From assembly GCF_014633365.1 (NCBI RefSeq), contig NC_068341.1, forward strand, positions 6,758,001 to 6,822,000: a stretch of 64,000 bases of DNA, in the 5' to 3' direction. Origin of the DNA: Diospyros lotus. Taxonomy: Eukaryota; Streptophyta; Magnoliopsida; Ericales; Ebenaceae. Positions 49,010 through 60,717 of the stretch are shown here, one piece after another (the stretch's first letter is position 1; the number at the start of each line of letters is the position of its first letter). The notes beneath the pieces are model-generated. The model was not told the DNA's origin, did not search any database, and saw only the letters and a program-made list of their open reading frames with translations. The translations under genes and the position numbers were made by a program.

Positions 49010-50504
49010 TTTAAGTTAATGTGTTATTACTTTCTGTTATAATAGTGAATTGTTGCATTAAGAATATTTTATTTCTATTAAGTAATTATTGAAATAAAAA
49101 ACTTTCATACACATAAGTAAAGTTATTTCATCTTATATTAACATGACATTTATAATATATATTAAATATTTTAAAATATATTCAATATTATACTCGTTTT
49201 ATAGATCTTAATAAAATATTTCCATCGACATATATTTTTTATAATAATTAGCGGGTTAATATGACATATAGTGGGTTTATTTTAATACATTAATTGTGTT
49301 TTTGTATAAATCTCTTAAATATAATATTTTTTTCATTCATATTTTCTCTAATTAATTATATAAATGAGTGCTTGGATATTTTGTGTAAAAATCTTATTCT
49401 CAATGTGTTGAGACTATGTGACAAGATTCTTTTGTAATAGTATATCTTAAATTATTCATAGTCTTTAGATTTTTTAGATGGGGACTTCGATTAAATGAGT
49501 ATGGACTAGTACAGGGGTTACTATCTCGTTTAGTATGAGGATACCGATGGAATGATAGTGTATCATACATCATATGATATAAGATGTCACTAATAAACTT
49601 ATGGGTGGTCGTTGGGAAATGATCAACTGAATGTAATGCCAATGACTAATCACATGACTAGTGGATAATGGTCATATCATTAGGTTGCGATGATGTGTTG
49701 ATTCTTAGATTTGAACTAACACATTTATTTTATGTATTGGCATGAGAGATTTGTTGATAAGTTGAACCATTTAATTGGAAGGTGGGAACGTTTATCTATA
49801 TGGTTTCATATTACTGGTATATGGAGACTGGTGTTGGGAATAATATCTATCGCCCTCGTTTGTATTTGATAGGGTAAACATTCTATGTGATCTACTATTA
49901 ATGTGACGGGATAGTTCCTAATCAAGACAAATTGAAAGTTATGAAAGGTGTTTTCTGATGTGTCATCTAGTCACATTAATAAGGTCTGACACGTAATTAT
50001 TGAGTTTGTCACTCCATAGCTCTTGCTCAGTCGGGACGTTAGGTGATAGAATAATTATAACACACGATAATCATTAATTGTAATAGGTTCATCTGAAATG
50101 AGACTTCACTATCATCTACAATGTCTTAAACTGCTGTTAGCAGCTATTCAGAAACTCTCAGAACATCGTCGGGATTTGGAGAAGTTTTGTGATGGATCAA
50201 GGGGTTAACCGATATTAAAAAGGGTTTTCGGTGTTATTTGATTGCTAGCAGGTAATGAACCTAGAAAGTCACACATCATATAATGTTATGTTTTATATCG
50301 ACAACGTGTGCCCAAAATATCTTAGAAATTGATTGGTCAAAAATTGACCATTAACCCCCTACCAATAATGCATAATATATAGTTGAATGCACAGTGTATA
50401 GTATGAAATTAATTATTGATTGCACAATAAAATATAATGTCCAAAATTGCACAATGGATAGTGTATAGTGAACTTGCATAGTAACCTCTCAATTATTGAG
50501 TGAA
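49010..50504. other. Non-coding repeat-like DNA, possible retroelement remnant
   Basis: From about 49380 the sequence changes from AT-rich to more balanced. The stretch near 50020-50110 (GCTCAGTCGGGACGTTAGGT then CACACGATAATC and TAATAGGTTCATC) resembles 10765-10845 in the Copia insertion (CACTCAATCGGGATGTCAAT, CACGATAATCGGGAG, TAATAGGTTTAC). No LTRs, gag or pol were identified, so I treat it as a remnant of a non-coding retroelement family. Confidence 0.4.
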
Positions 50505-50518
50505 TAACTGGGGGAAGG

Positions 50519-50767
50519 GCCCCAAGAGCACAGCTGGGTGGTAAAGGAAGGGGTTGTAAAGTCATGCTGGAGACTACCAGTGTAGAATTAATTATTGGGG
50601 AGGCAAATTTGCATTCTTCTGGGAGTAGTCCTTGGTAAATGTCAATGGACGCAGTTTCAAATCCTGATTACCTAGACACATCCTTGATTTATCTCTTTCA
50701 TGATGACTCTGAGGCAGGTTATACGAGTGCGAGTGATAGTGCGTAATTAAAAAATAAAAAATAATAA
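50519..50767 (+). mobile_element. SINE-like insertion
   Basis: A 249-bp block is flanked by 14-bp direct repeats TAACTGGGGGAAGG (50505-50518) and TAATTGGGGGAAGG (50768-50781), one mismatch. The 5' end has an A-box-like AGCACAGCTGGGTGGTAAAG; a B-box-like GTTTCAAATCC lies at 50654-50664; the 3' end is A-rich (TTAAAAAATAAAAAATAATA). This is the layout of a tRNA-derived SINE transcribed by RNA polymerase III. Box spacing (about 120 bp) is longer than the usual 30-50, so the head may be composite. Confidence 0.72.
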
Positions 50768-50789
50768 TAATTGGGGGAAGGAGGTAGGG

Positions 50790-51925
50790 GGTGTGCGCGA
50801 ATTTCAAAAGAAAATTAAATTGGGTAAGGGGAAGAAGACAAAAGGGGAATTTGTTTTATATAAAAGGGACAAAGCGCTCTGCCTCCCTGGTTCTGTCTCT
50901 CTCATTTCTTCCAACTTAACTTTTGATGCTTCATTTTTTTTTTTTCTTTAACTGAAAAATTAGAAATATAATTATTATGTGTTTAATTTTGAAATATGAA
51001 CAGTGGTAATATGTAGATCTTCTATATCTAACATAAAAAGAGGTAATCAGAACGATACTTAACTGCATACTAAGTGTAGATTGACTAGAACCACCATATA
51101 TTGAAATGGACTCTGTCTCAATATAGAAATCGATTATGTATTTTATCTTTTTATCGGACAATAAATATGCATTTATTTATGTATTTAATTATTTTATATG
51201 CATGTTGTTTAAATATCTAATTTATGTATGATGTGTATATTATATTTTATTATATATATCTAATATATGATAATTTTTTTTTTTTTTATCTATACCAAGG
51301 TACTCGTGATTTTCTTTGCCCAAGACCAAATTAGTATATCTATTGAATTGCATTTTGACATCAAATTAACACTGGGCACCAAAAAGTGTTCCATTAGAGA
51401 TGCTCTATAATGGGTTTTAGCAGAAGTTTATGACTATCCTTTTTAGAATTTAGAAAACGGCAAACGTCCTTTCATAGAGAAATTTTGCTAACCCTCCAAA
51501 AAGATTAGTATGATCCCTAAACCCCCAAACCAAATTTTCAACTCAAGTCACTTTCATAATAAATTAATTTAATTATTTAAGTAAAGTTAAAATGTATAAA
51601 TATGTAAAAGATTAGTCAGTAAAATATATAAATTTTTGTGTTACTAAAAAAAAAATTAATTTTCTTTACCATAATTATTAGGTTTAATTTTTATTAAAAT
51701 TTAATATATTTTTTAATATTGTCAAAACTTGGTAAAACATACTTCAATATAAAATTAAAAATCACTTGATGTTAAAATTAAATTAAACAATTTTAGAATT
51801 TATATTAATATCATTTACATAAGTTTCATTGATAGAATTTAACCCAAAAATAAAAATAAAATTTAATACAAATTAAAGTATAATAATTAATTTATTATAA
51901 AATTTTAAATTTAAAAATTAGCGAC
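50790..51925. other. AT-rich intergenic DNA
   Basis: No gene seen. Contains T-rich runs at 50934-50945 and 51269-51278. Nothing bounded was recognised. Confidence 0.5.
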
Positions 51926-51929
51926 GGTC

Positions 51930-52178
51930 AGATGAAATCCGTGGTTAAAAATTTAACGGGCCATGACGGGTACTTTGCGGCGGTATCTCACAGCTTTTTT
52001 GGCGGGTTTTTTCCCCTCTCTGTGCGTTTGAGGCCGTTAGTTGGGAACCGTAAAAACCCCAATCCGAAATACTGCTCTCGTTCGGAAAACCCCCTCTCTG
52101 GCGCTGGACTCTGCCTCGAAACCCTCTTTCGTTTTAATTCGTCGCTCAGCATTTCCGTTTTGGTCAGAGGTACTTTCG

Positions 52179-52221
<43 letters not shown>

Positions 52222-52864
52222 GATCAATTGGAAATTTGGGGGTCATTGATTCAAGCGCTCTCCGCCGTGGCTTTTCGCCATAAACCCTAGAACCTTCTTG
52301 CGAGAGAAAATCTGATTTCTTCGATCTTTGGTTTTGATAACAAAATCCCGACTTTGAATTGAGCGTGGTCCTGTCTTTGGGTATTCCGGGGTTGGATGCA
52401 TTTTCGGTTCTCAATATGTTTTCTGGTTTTGCTCCGGCGGTTTGGCCTGTTTTTGAGATTTCTATATTCTGCTATTTTCCTGGGTGTTTGGGGCCATGAT
52501 CATTGTTCTCGGTTTTGGTTGGTCCCTGACCTGTGATTTTGCTTCTACGGATTTGGTCTGATTTTTGTGAGATCTGTTTCCTGTTCAACAACTTTTAGCT
52601 GTTTCTGGGCCTCATTTATTTTCAATTATTGGATGTTCTCGTCGGCTCACGTTAATGCAGGAAATTTATGTAATTCAAATCAGATTACTCAGTTTAAAGG
52701 TAGTAATATCTTTTAAATAATTCAGAAGTTGCAGAGGAAGTCTATGCAAATCTATCTACTTTTACACGTACAAAATTTTATTTTGTTTCTTGAGAGCCCT
52801 GAAAGCTGTCTAAATATTATTTGATATTGTTGAAGTAACTGAGGTAATTGTTGAGCAGCCCCCC

Positions 52865-52895
<31 letters not shown>

Positions 52896-54560
52896 AAAAA
52901 AAAAAAAACTGCTATTTGGAGTAGAAGCATGGTGGTGACATCTGCTCCTTTCTTTTCATTTCTTTTGTTTTTGTCTTTTACTGGAGTTAAATCCGGAGTA
53001 TAATGGGTAAATCGGTGTGACCAGTGATTATAATAGGAAAGCACTGGCTCTGTGCAACATGGTAAATTTGAGAAAATTGAGAGAATTTGGACCTGGGTAA
53101 AGATACATACCTAAGTGATTTTTCCCTGACTTATGGTTTAGAGACTGCTTCTGTTGGTGTCCTCCATTTTAGTCTTTGAGGCAGCAACTTGTTTTGCTGT
53201 GTTGCATTGTTGTAGATTGTTGCTTCCGGTTGGTTGCTCTCTTCTTTTCAAAAAAATCAGCTTGAAGTATCCATTGGAGTCAGACCAACACCAAGCAAAA
53301 CAGAAGTAAAAATTTATTTTCATTGATGTGCTTTGAAGATATTATCTAATGATACTAAACTTTTTTCTTTTGCTCCAATAAATTGTGCTCGAAGGAATTC
53401 TATTTGGGGCTTAAGCGTGCTACTGTGGCACCATACTATAATCACAGCTCATACCAGATAATGTGAGTACCTTATTAGTAGGGGATTATATCACTCTTAT
53501 TCATATAGTTCTAGTTAGTCACTTTATAATTTCTGTTTTCCATCAGAAAGCCTGTCACATATAAATTCTTGGACGTGGATCACTGAAGCTTGTCAGCCAA
53601 CACAATTTCATTTATGATCCAATATTAAAACATTAAGGTTTTGCATTATCATTATTTTTGGGAATAAAATGGCTCCATTGTAATTTAAATTGTTTTCTTC
53701 AATTTTCAATGGTGAAATTCTCAAGTTTAATCACCAGTTCCTTTGTCAGTAATTATTGTAAAGTGAGGAAGCAGATGGAGTAATTCTGGATTTGTAACAA
53801 CTTTGAAACGTACTACTGCTAAAAATTATTTGAGTTTACTGTAGAAAATTCAGAAATGAATTTGAGAGTTGAAAAGGATATGCATAGTGGGAAATAAGAT
53901 AGAAACAAGAGCTGACATTGTAAATTCTAGTGCTAGATGGGTGAGAGGCAGTAGCTTTTAGAAATGAAAGGATAAAGAATGAAATTAGCGAACTAGAAAT
54001 TTTAGTAATAATGTTCATTTACTGGCAAGTTTAGCAATGGTTAAGTATTTGAGTTGTGGAGATAGTTTCTTTGTAAAAATAAGGATAATTTGCATGCAAA
54101 AAATGACTCTTTCTTGACTTCTGCTAAGCTGGGTGTATCGTGCACCGGGGATGTCCACACATTTAATTGCAAGGCAAAGAACTGAATCTATCATGATTTA
54201 GCAGTGATTTGGTTGAGAAACTAAGCAAATTGGTTATTTATCTGTTATCTTTTATGATGCTGAGTTATTGTCAAACAAGTTTTGCTGGTGGCTTAGTTTA
54301 TACAGATAATTTATTTCAAGCAGTTCCTGTTGGCCTTCTTGGATTACTCCTATTGTTCCAGGTAATGACAACAATGTAATTCTGGTTAATAAAAAAAGTC
54401 ATGATTATAGAACTGATTATTTTGGTTTTTGCCCTTTTCCCTTTAATAATGGAAGATTCAAACAATAAACAAGCCAATTGATCAACTTTCTTTCTTTTTA
54501 TCCGCAGTTTGTTTTTTCTCTTGTGGATTTGCATTGCAATGTATGTACCCTGTGAGTGAC
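51930..54560 (+). other. Gene-like 5' region and an exon-like fragment; gene status unclear
   Basis: At 52000-52170 the DNA becomes GC/CT-rich like a plant 5' UTR and reaches a good donor (GTCAGAG then GTACTTTC). A (CT)17-type microsatellite follows at 52182-52216. No long frame starts here with ATG. Much further on, 54275-54360 reads AGGLVYTDNLFQAVPVGLLG then LLLLFQ with a donor (CCAG then GTAATG), and the next possible exon (after TCCGCAG at 54507) stops after 15 codons. This could be a gene truncated on its 3' side, where plastid DNA lies from about 54.8 kb, or a non-coding transcript. A resemblance of the fragment to plant DUF3119-type membrane proteins is only a vague recollection. Confidence 0.35.
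52859..52908. repeat. Homopolymer block C27 then A23
   Basis: 27 cytosines run directly into 23 adenines. Such long mononucleotide runs are hard to sequence, so the exact length is doubtful. Confidence 0.9.
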
Positions 54561-54809
54561 AAGGAAGTAAACACTCCCTCTAAGTGGTGGGGGATCACCC
54601 ATTTTTTGTTTTTAATATTGACACATGGAGTAGGATGGGATTAGGGTTTGGGAGGCTTCCTCAACCCAACACTTAATTGACAAAATTAAATTCTCAACTT
54701 TCATTCATATCCATGATAAAACAATTGGCCATCTAAGAAATTCTTAAGCTCGCTAAACCTGTCATCTTGACCATTTTGATTAGCATGGATTGGTTTATCA
54801 ATAGTGTTG

Positions 54810-55440
54810 GGTCCGAATCCCTTTTTGATTCTGCGCCATTGATTCCACTATTATTAGTGAGCAATAATGAAAAAATTCCTTCATATTCATAGAAATATAG
54901 GACATAATTCACATGAATACAGTAAGTCTCGCTTGGACTGTTTTAATGATAGTTTTTACATTTTCTCTTTCTCTTGTAGTATGGAAAAGAAGTGAACTCA
55001 AGAGGTACTACTAATTGAGTTGAGGAATCAACAAACTATATTAATTGTTTTCTAAATTGTTGTGCAAAGCGTTTTTAACGATTTAAACTAAAAAAAATAT
55101 CTTCTTCCATTGGATTCTAGTAGAATTAATGTATAATATGAATAATACTTTTTCAATTAAAGAGATATTTCAATTATTCTCATGTTTGTATTTTGAAAGA
55201 AAGGGGATATAGATAATAGGAAATTTATTCCAATCAAAATTTTCCTAAATTTTCTATTTCAACGAATGGGCTCTTATCAGAATTATAAATAGACAATGAA
55301 AAAGGTCGGATCTCTTTTATTTTATTTGTTTTTTTATTTCTTTTCCTCTTTACTATTTAAAGAAGAAGTCGTTATGATAAGTGTATACACACTTTTTATG
55401 AGAGTCACTTAGTGTGTATTTACTGTTTGTTTCATTATTT
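54810..55440 (+). other. Plastid-derived insert (NUPT), petN region
   Basis: The sequence ATTGATTCCACTATTATTAG, then GTGAGCAATAATGAAAAAAT, then petN and its downstream TACTACTAATTGAGTTGAGG is the chloroplast trnC-petN-psbM interval as I recall it. Several C-to-T and G-to-A changes are present, as expected for methylated nuclear copies of plastid DNA. The left end lies near 54805-54815; the right end is uncertain, between 55330 and 55440. Confidence 0.78.
54913..55002 (+). pseudogene. petN: petN pseudogene in plastid insert
   Basis: Chloroplast petN encodes the 29-residue cytochrome b6f subunit 8. Here the frame reads [20 protein letters not shown] then LVVWKRSEL, and the expected stop codon is AAG. 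The Gly codons near the end have become Lys and Glu, consistent with G-to-A decay. It is a nuclear copy with no expected function. Confidence 0.85.
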
Positions 55441-58400
55441 TAAAAATTAAATTTATGTTTTAATGACTCATTTCATGCTTATGTGTTCACTAGGTACATT
55501 CTTGTACTTAATTGTAATATTGTGTCATGTATTTGGAGAATCATAGGGAGGTTTTGTCAAAATTTTCTTAAGTTGGTTGTGTATGTTTGCACTAATGAGG
55601 TTGACCATATCCACCTTTTACAGACAAGGGATTCATAAGTTTCTTGAGTTTTCTTTTAGGCAAAATACTCCATGGCCGCAAACACATATATTTCTTGTCA
55701 TGATAGCTGTTTTCAGTCACGATACCCACTATCCCATTTGTCGATTTCCAACTAATCATTCACATCAATTAAATAGTTGACTTGAATTTGTATTATAAGA
55801 ACTTTGTCAGCTTAAATAAATTATGTATGTGTTTGAATAGTAAAGAAATAATCAAATGCCAACTAAAATGGCAGCTTTGCACAAGGAAAAGATACTAAAG
55901 TTTTTTTTATAATGGATGAATCCATCTAATTGCTGGTCTTTGACGTCACGTTCTGTGTGCTCTCCCAATACAAAATTATACATAATTTTTGGTTTTGTTT
56001 TGACGTCACACCGCCCCTATCCATTGATTACCCCACCTACCAATCAAAACACACAGTCCATAGATCCGCGCTTGAATGAACGTTAAAGAATTCCCCTACC
56101 AAATTCAAAGAATTCCCCAATCCCCAATTACCGTCATTGTTATAGAAATAAATATTATTAAATTAAAGAATTAAACAAAACTAGAAATGAAACTCAATAT
56201 AAATAAATAATTAATTTAAAACGTGATGCTCATCTTGTCCTTATCAATATAAAAGAAAAATGGACTAAAGAAAGAGACAAAAATGGGATGTGGGTTGTTA
56301 AGAAAAACACGAGAAAAAGCAAAATTGATTCTTACAAATGGGATTGAACTGGGCACTGTTTTAAAAAAATAAAATTAAAGGGGGAAGTTAATGCCTCTTT
56401 TGGGGTAAAGAAAAGAAAATTTTCAAACTTCAATTTCACCAAGTGTGACGTGGATTATAGATTTTTGTACACTTTCGGCCGCACCGACTGGCTGCTTTCA
56501 TCGAGTGTGAACGCTGCGACGATGGCGATGGATCGTCACTCTCCGTCTTCGATTACTGGCAACTAATAATTAATGACTCAAATCTGACTTTTCTTCCCAC
56601 TAACGTCGAATAGCTCAATTGTACAAAATATTGAAGGTTTGGGCATTTGATCTGATGGAAGATGATGAATCCATTATTATGGCTAATCAAACAAGTATAT
56701 TATGGGTTAAAGTTATATTATGATGTTAAATGATTAGGAAAAAGAAAAAAAAAAAAAAAAAACCATCTATTCTTTCTAATATACAGGCAGCACCTTACCT
56801 ATGTTATAGACTAATTCATCAAAATGTTCTTCGGGTTATACTTAAAAAAGGAAAAATATAACAAACAAATAAGGACTCGTTTGGCTAAATTTTTATTTCA
56901 ATTTTATGTTTTCATTTTTAAAATTTTATATAGAAAAATTATTTATAATATTTAAAAATAAAAACAGAAATCGAAATTGTAGCCGAATGAATTCTTAATT
57001 CAAAATTATAATTTCCAAGTCAAATTAAATAAGAGTAACTTTATTATCACACTGATACTCATCTTTATTTAAATTTATATAAAAAATAATAAATCTTTAA
57101 AAACTTTTAATTACACGTATTATATGGTAAATACCCCCACTCTATTTTTTAAATATTTATTTATTTAATAAATCCACCATAGTTCCTATTTTTAGCCTTC
57201 AGGGCCTTTGGTTTTGTTCTTGTTAATCTCAAGGTATTTTTTGTTTTATTTATTTTCTCAAATTTAAGGAAGATTTCACTTTTAATTGGGGTATGATCTC
57301 TCTTTTTAAATGTTCTAGAGGTGTTTGACTTAGTGGTTTGATCACTTATAAGCTTCTCTTTAATTTTATAAGTTACATACCTTATTTAGTTATATATTTA
57401 TTAAAAATTCAAAAATTTAAATATTATCAAGTTTAAACTTTGTTATAATAGCATTTTGAAAAAGCTATACCTCCCACTTTTTCAAATATACTATTAGTAA
57501 CTTATTTCATTGATCAAATTAATTACAAATTTATCCTCAAATAACTCAAATATTTACAACTCTTTATCTCTTAAAACATTGCACTATTTCATTATTTCTT
57601 ATCTCATTTTCTGATTGCTTTCTCCATTACCGACTTTCATCATTGTTGCCTCTAGCAGATTCATTGTCACCTCCAATTCAGCACCGTAACTGTCGTCTAA
57701 ATCTCCTTCTTCGTCGTGTTCATCGCTACCTCCTGCTTCCAAATTAGTCATTACCTCTAACCCATTGTTGTTGCTCCCCAACCCATTCTCGCATTTTCTC
57801 GTTATTGTCATTCATCGCCCTTCATTGTATATCTATATATATCACACTCACACACACAAATATATATATATATATATATTAGCTTAATGTGTATACATAT
57901 GCATATTTAACATATATATATTAATATTTATTATATTAATTTATTTAATATTTTTATAAATTAAATATAAATTTAAACATAAAATATTATATTCATATTT
58001 TTTTAATAATTGTATAGAATTTACCAACATTTAATGATAAAGATTTTATCTGTTGAATATCAATTTAATATTTTTATAAATTTTATTTATATTATTCAGT
58101 AATATATTTATTTTAATTTTTTTTGTTAAATTTTGATAATTTTTTAATTTTTCAAAATAAATACGTACTTATATAAATGATAATTTAAAATATATTTATT
58201 TAAATACATTATTAATTTTTAAATTTTGCACAACAACTCGTAAATCAAATTATTTATAAACTGAATTAAAAAATGGATAATCAAACAGCCTCGTAGAGGT
58301 TTGGATATTGTTCATTTAATGATAGTTCCGCAATAATTATCATTCGAGGTTATTAGATGTGCTATCGCAGGTGCCAGAAAGACGTGTTGTTGCTGCTGCT

Positions 58401-60290
58401 TCACTGTCGACGCACGTGGACTCTGATGAATGCCCGTTCAAAAGGTGGTCACATTCTTGCTCCCAATTTATTTTAGGCCGACATCACGGGCCCACTCTTT
58501 CAAATTTTCAACATAAAAACTGATAGCCGCGTTTGGTACAGAAACTCTTTAGATTCATGTGAATCTTAAGTTCGGAATTCACATTCCGGTACAATTTATT
58601 TAAAACAAAAATACAAAAATATATTTTATGATTTATTTTTAATCAATTTTTTTAAAAAAAAATTATGAGGGTTGAAAATATTGAATTCTCATTAAATTTA
58701 AAAAAAAATTAATAAATAAAAATTAAAATACCCTTTATCTTCTTATAACTTCATGGCTTTTTTCACAACTATTTTTGTCATAATTTCTTTCTTACAAACA
58801 TATATATATATATTATGCATATATATAATGTGTAAAAAATAATTTTTTTGACTTTCTAAAATATTGTGAATTCTAATATTTTATATATTATGAGGAATTT
58901 ATTATTTTTACGTAAAAAATTAAATAATTTTTAAAAAATAATATGAATTTTTAGGAATGTTATATTTATACCAAATATATGAATGTAAAATTCTCAAAAA
59001 ATAATATTCAATATTCTTGAGAATGTTTAATACTAATCAAATATAGAATTGTATAAATTTTGTGAATTAAAAATTCTCAAGAGTATTATAAGGAATCATA
59101 AATCATAAGAATTTAAAAACTTTTCTTATATTAATGCTCCGTTAAATACATGATGTGAAATTTAGATGTTTTCAAAATTATTATATTTTATCTTGAAACC
59201 TAAACTACTGCTTTCACGCTCCAACTATGTCTAATAAACATATTTTGGGTATAAAAAAATAATTTTATAAATTTATGAAGTCATGTTAGTTATCATTTTT
59301 GCTAATGACTTAGTAATGCTATAAACGGCAATAGAGTCAAGTTGATAGGGTAAATTTAACATACACTCAATAAAATTTGAATTTCAGATTGTTAATATTT
59401 GTTCACTAAATTTTGTTTAACTTTAATCATCAATCATTCGTTACATTACTATTTGATCTTATAAATAAAAAATGCCAACGTGGCTAAAATAATCTAAAGT
59501 GGCCCAATCAATATTAATATACATAAATTAAACTTTAAAAATATAATTATCTACTCACTGAATTTTGGGTTATTATCACTTGTATACTAAATTTTGCTTA
59601 ACGTCAACCATCAATAATCCATTATATCATTGTTTGATATTATAAACGAAAAATACTAATGTGATTAATAAAATCCAAAATAATCTAACCAAATCCTTAT
59701 TTTCGGACAATTCAACACTAAATCATATCTCACCCATTTGCTAGGTGAGAAATTTATTTTTGAAGCACGATTTCTCCTCCTAAAAAATGCAAGTTTGTTT
59801 TCAGAAATAATTTCCTTAATCTTAAAATTTATTGTAAATCCTTCAGACATAGTACCAAAATTTGAAAAATCAGTGATGGAAAACATGGATGACATTACCT
59901 ATAAAAACAAGGAAAAGATGTGAATAAGTAGTTATATTTTTAAAATTCAACGAACGAACATTTATTGAATTTTCTCAAGTTAATACCATTATCAAGTACA
60001 TATTGTTTGAAAAAGTTTAGTTAAATTGAGATATAAAATATTTGACAATAAATAAATTAACTATCAAGAGAAAAACATATCTCTTTTCAAGTATAAATCA
60101 ATCATCTACTAAAGAATATTTGAATATATTACTTAGTTATGCAAATGTACAAACTCTTTTCAACTAATAATTTTTTAGGAGAGTGCACGTTGTCTTAGGG
60201 CGTGGGATTAAGATGAGAAAAGTTAATATAATTAAATTAAATTTTAATTATAATAATTTATTAATATAATTAAACTCTACTAAAACACCA
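55441..60290. other. 4.8 kb of intergenic DNA, upstream of CAMTA
   Basis: Mostly AT-rich and without a supported gene. Two perfect TTTGACGTCAC sites lie 60 bp apart (55940 and 56000). Near 56521 a 15-codon frame (MAMDRHSPSSITGN) begins in a GC-rich patch but has no continuation. A degenerate tandem repeat is at 59363-59700. Confidence 0.5.
59363..59700. repeat. Two degenerate tandem units of about 150-190 bp
   Basis: Unit 1 (59363-59508) has CACTAAATTTTGTTTAACTT, then CATTACTATTTGATCTTATA, then ATGCCAACGTGGCTAAAAT. Unit 2 (59556-59700) has TACTAAATTTTGCTTAACGT, then CATTGTTTGATATTATAAAC, then ATACTAATGTGATTAATAA. Order and spacing agree, with many substitutions, so this is an old duplication or part of a dispersed repeat. 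Confidence 0.65.
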
Positions 60291-60300
60291 AAAATTTCCC

Positions 60301-60323
60301 CTCTCTCTCTCTCTCTCTCTCTC
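60301..60323. repeat. (CT)n microsatellite in CAMTA 5' region
   Basis: About 11 CT units about 400 bp upstream of the CAMTA start, in the likely 5' UTR or promoter. Confidence 0.85.
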
Positions 60324-60717
60324 CCCGTGTGAGTCTCTGTTTCTAGCTCCCTCTTTATGCTTAATTACGAATTACAAGTAAATAACAAAATATACATTTA
60401 AGAATTATTGTTTTTAAAAAATATTTGTTCTCGTCTTTTCTTCCGTCCGCCAAATTCCCCTAAAAGAGGGAAAATAGCGCGTTGCGGGCCCCACATCCGG
60501 ACAGTTTATTGTGGGTCTCCAATCAGAGTAACATTTGTTGAACACTGTGAAAGCTTCGTTCCCTATCCAATTATTGCTTCGTTCCTCGTCCGTCTCCAGT
60601 CAGCAATCCTCTCTGCGATCACTTTACTGGGTTCGATCGTTGCTTCATTTGTTGGAGTGCTGGAACTGTTGATGCTTGGATTGGATGATTGGACAAGCGT
60701 CGTTGATCTCTGCCCAA

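Noticed and set aside
51932..52249. Plus-strand frame of 105 codons with an SLSLSL tail
   Set aside because: The tail is a CT microsatellite and the start region looks like 5' UTR; other frames here are open as well.
57599..57811. Minus-strand frame of 70 codons rich in Asp/Glu/Gly
   Set aside because: Low-complexity, no ATG context or family resemblance, in a repeat-rich stretch.
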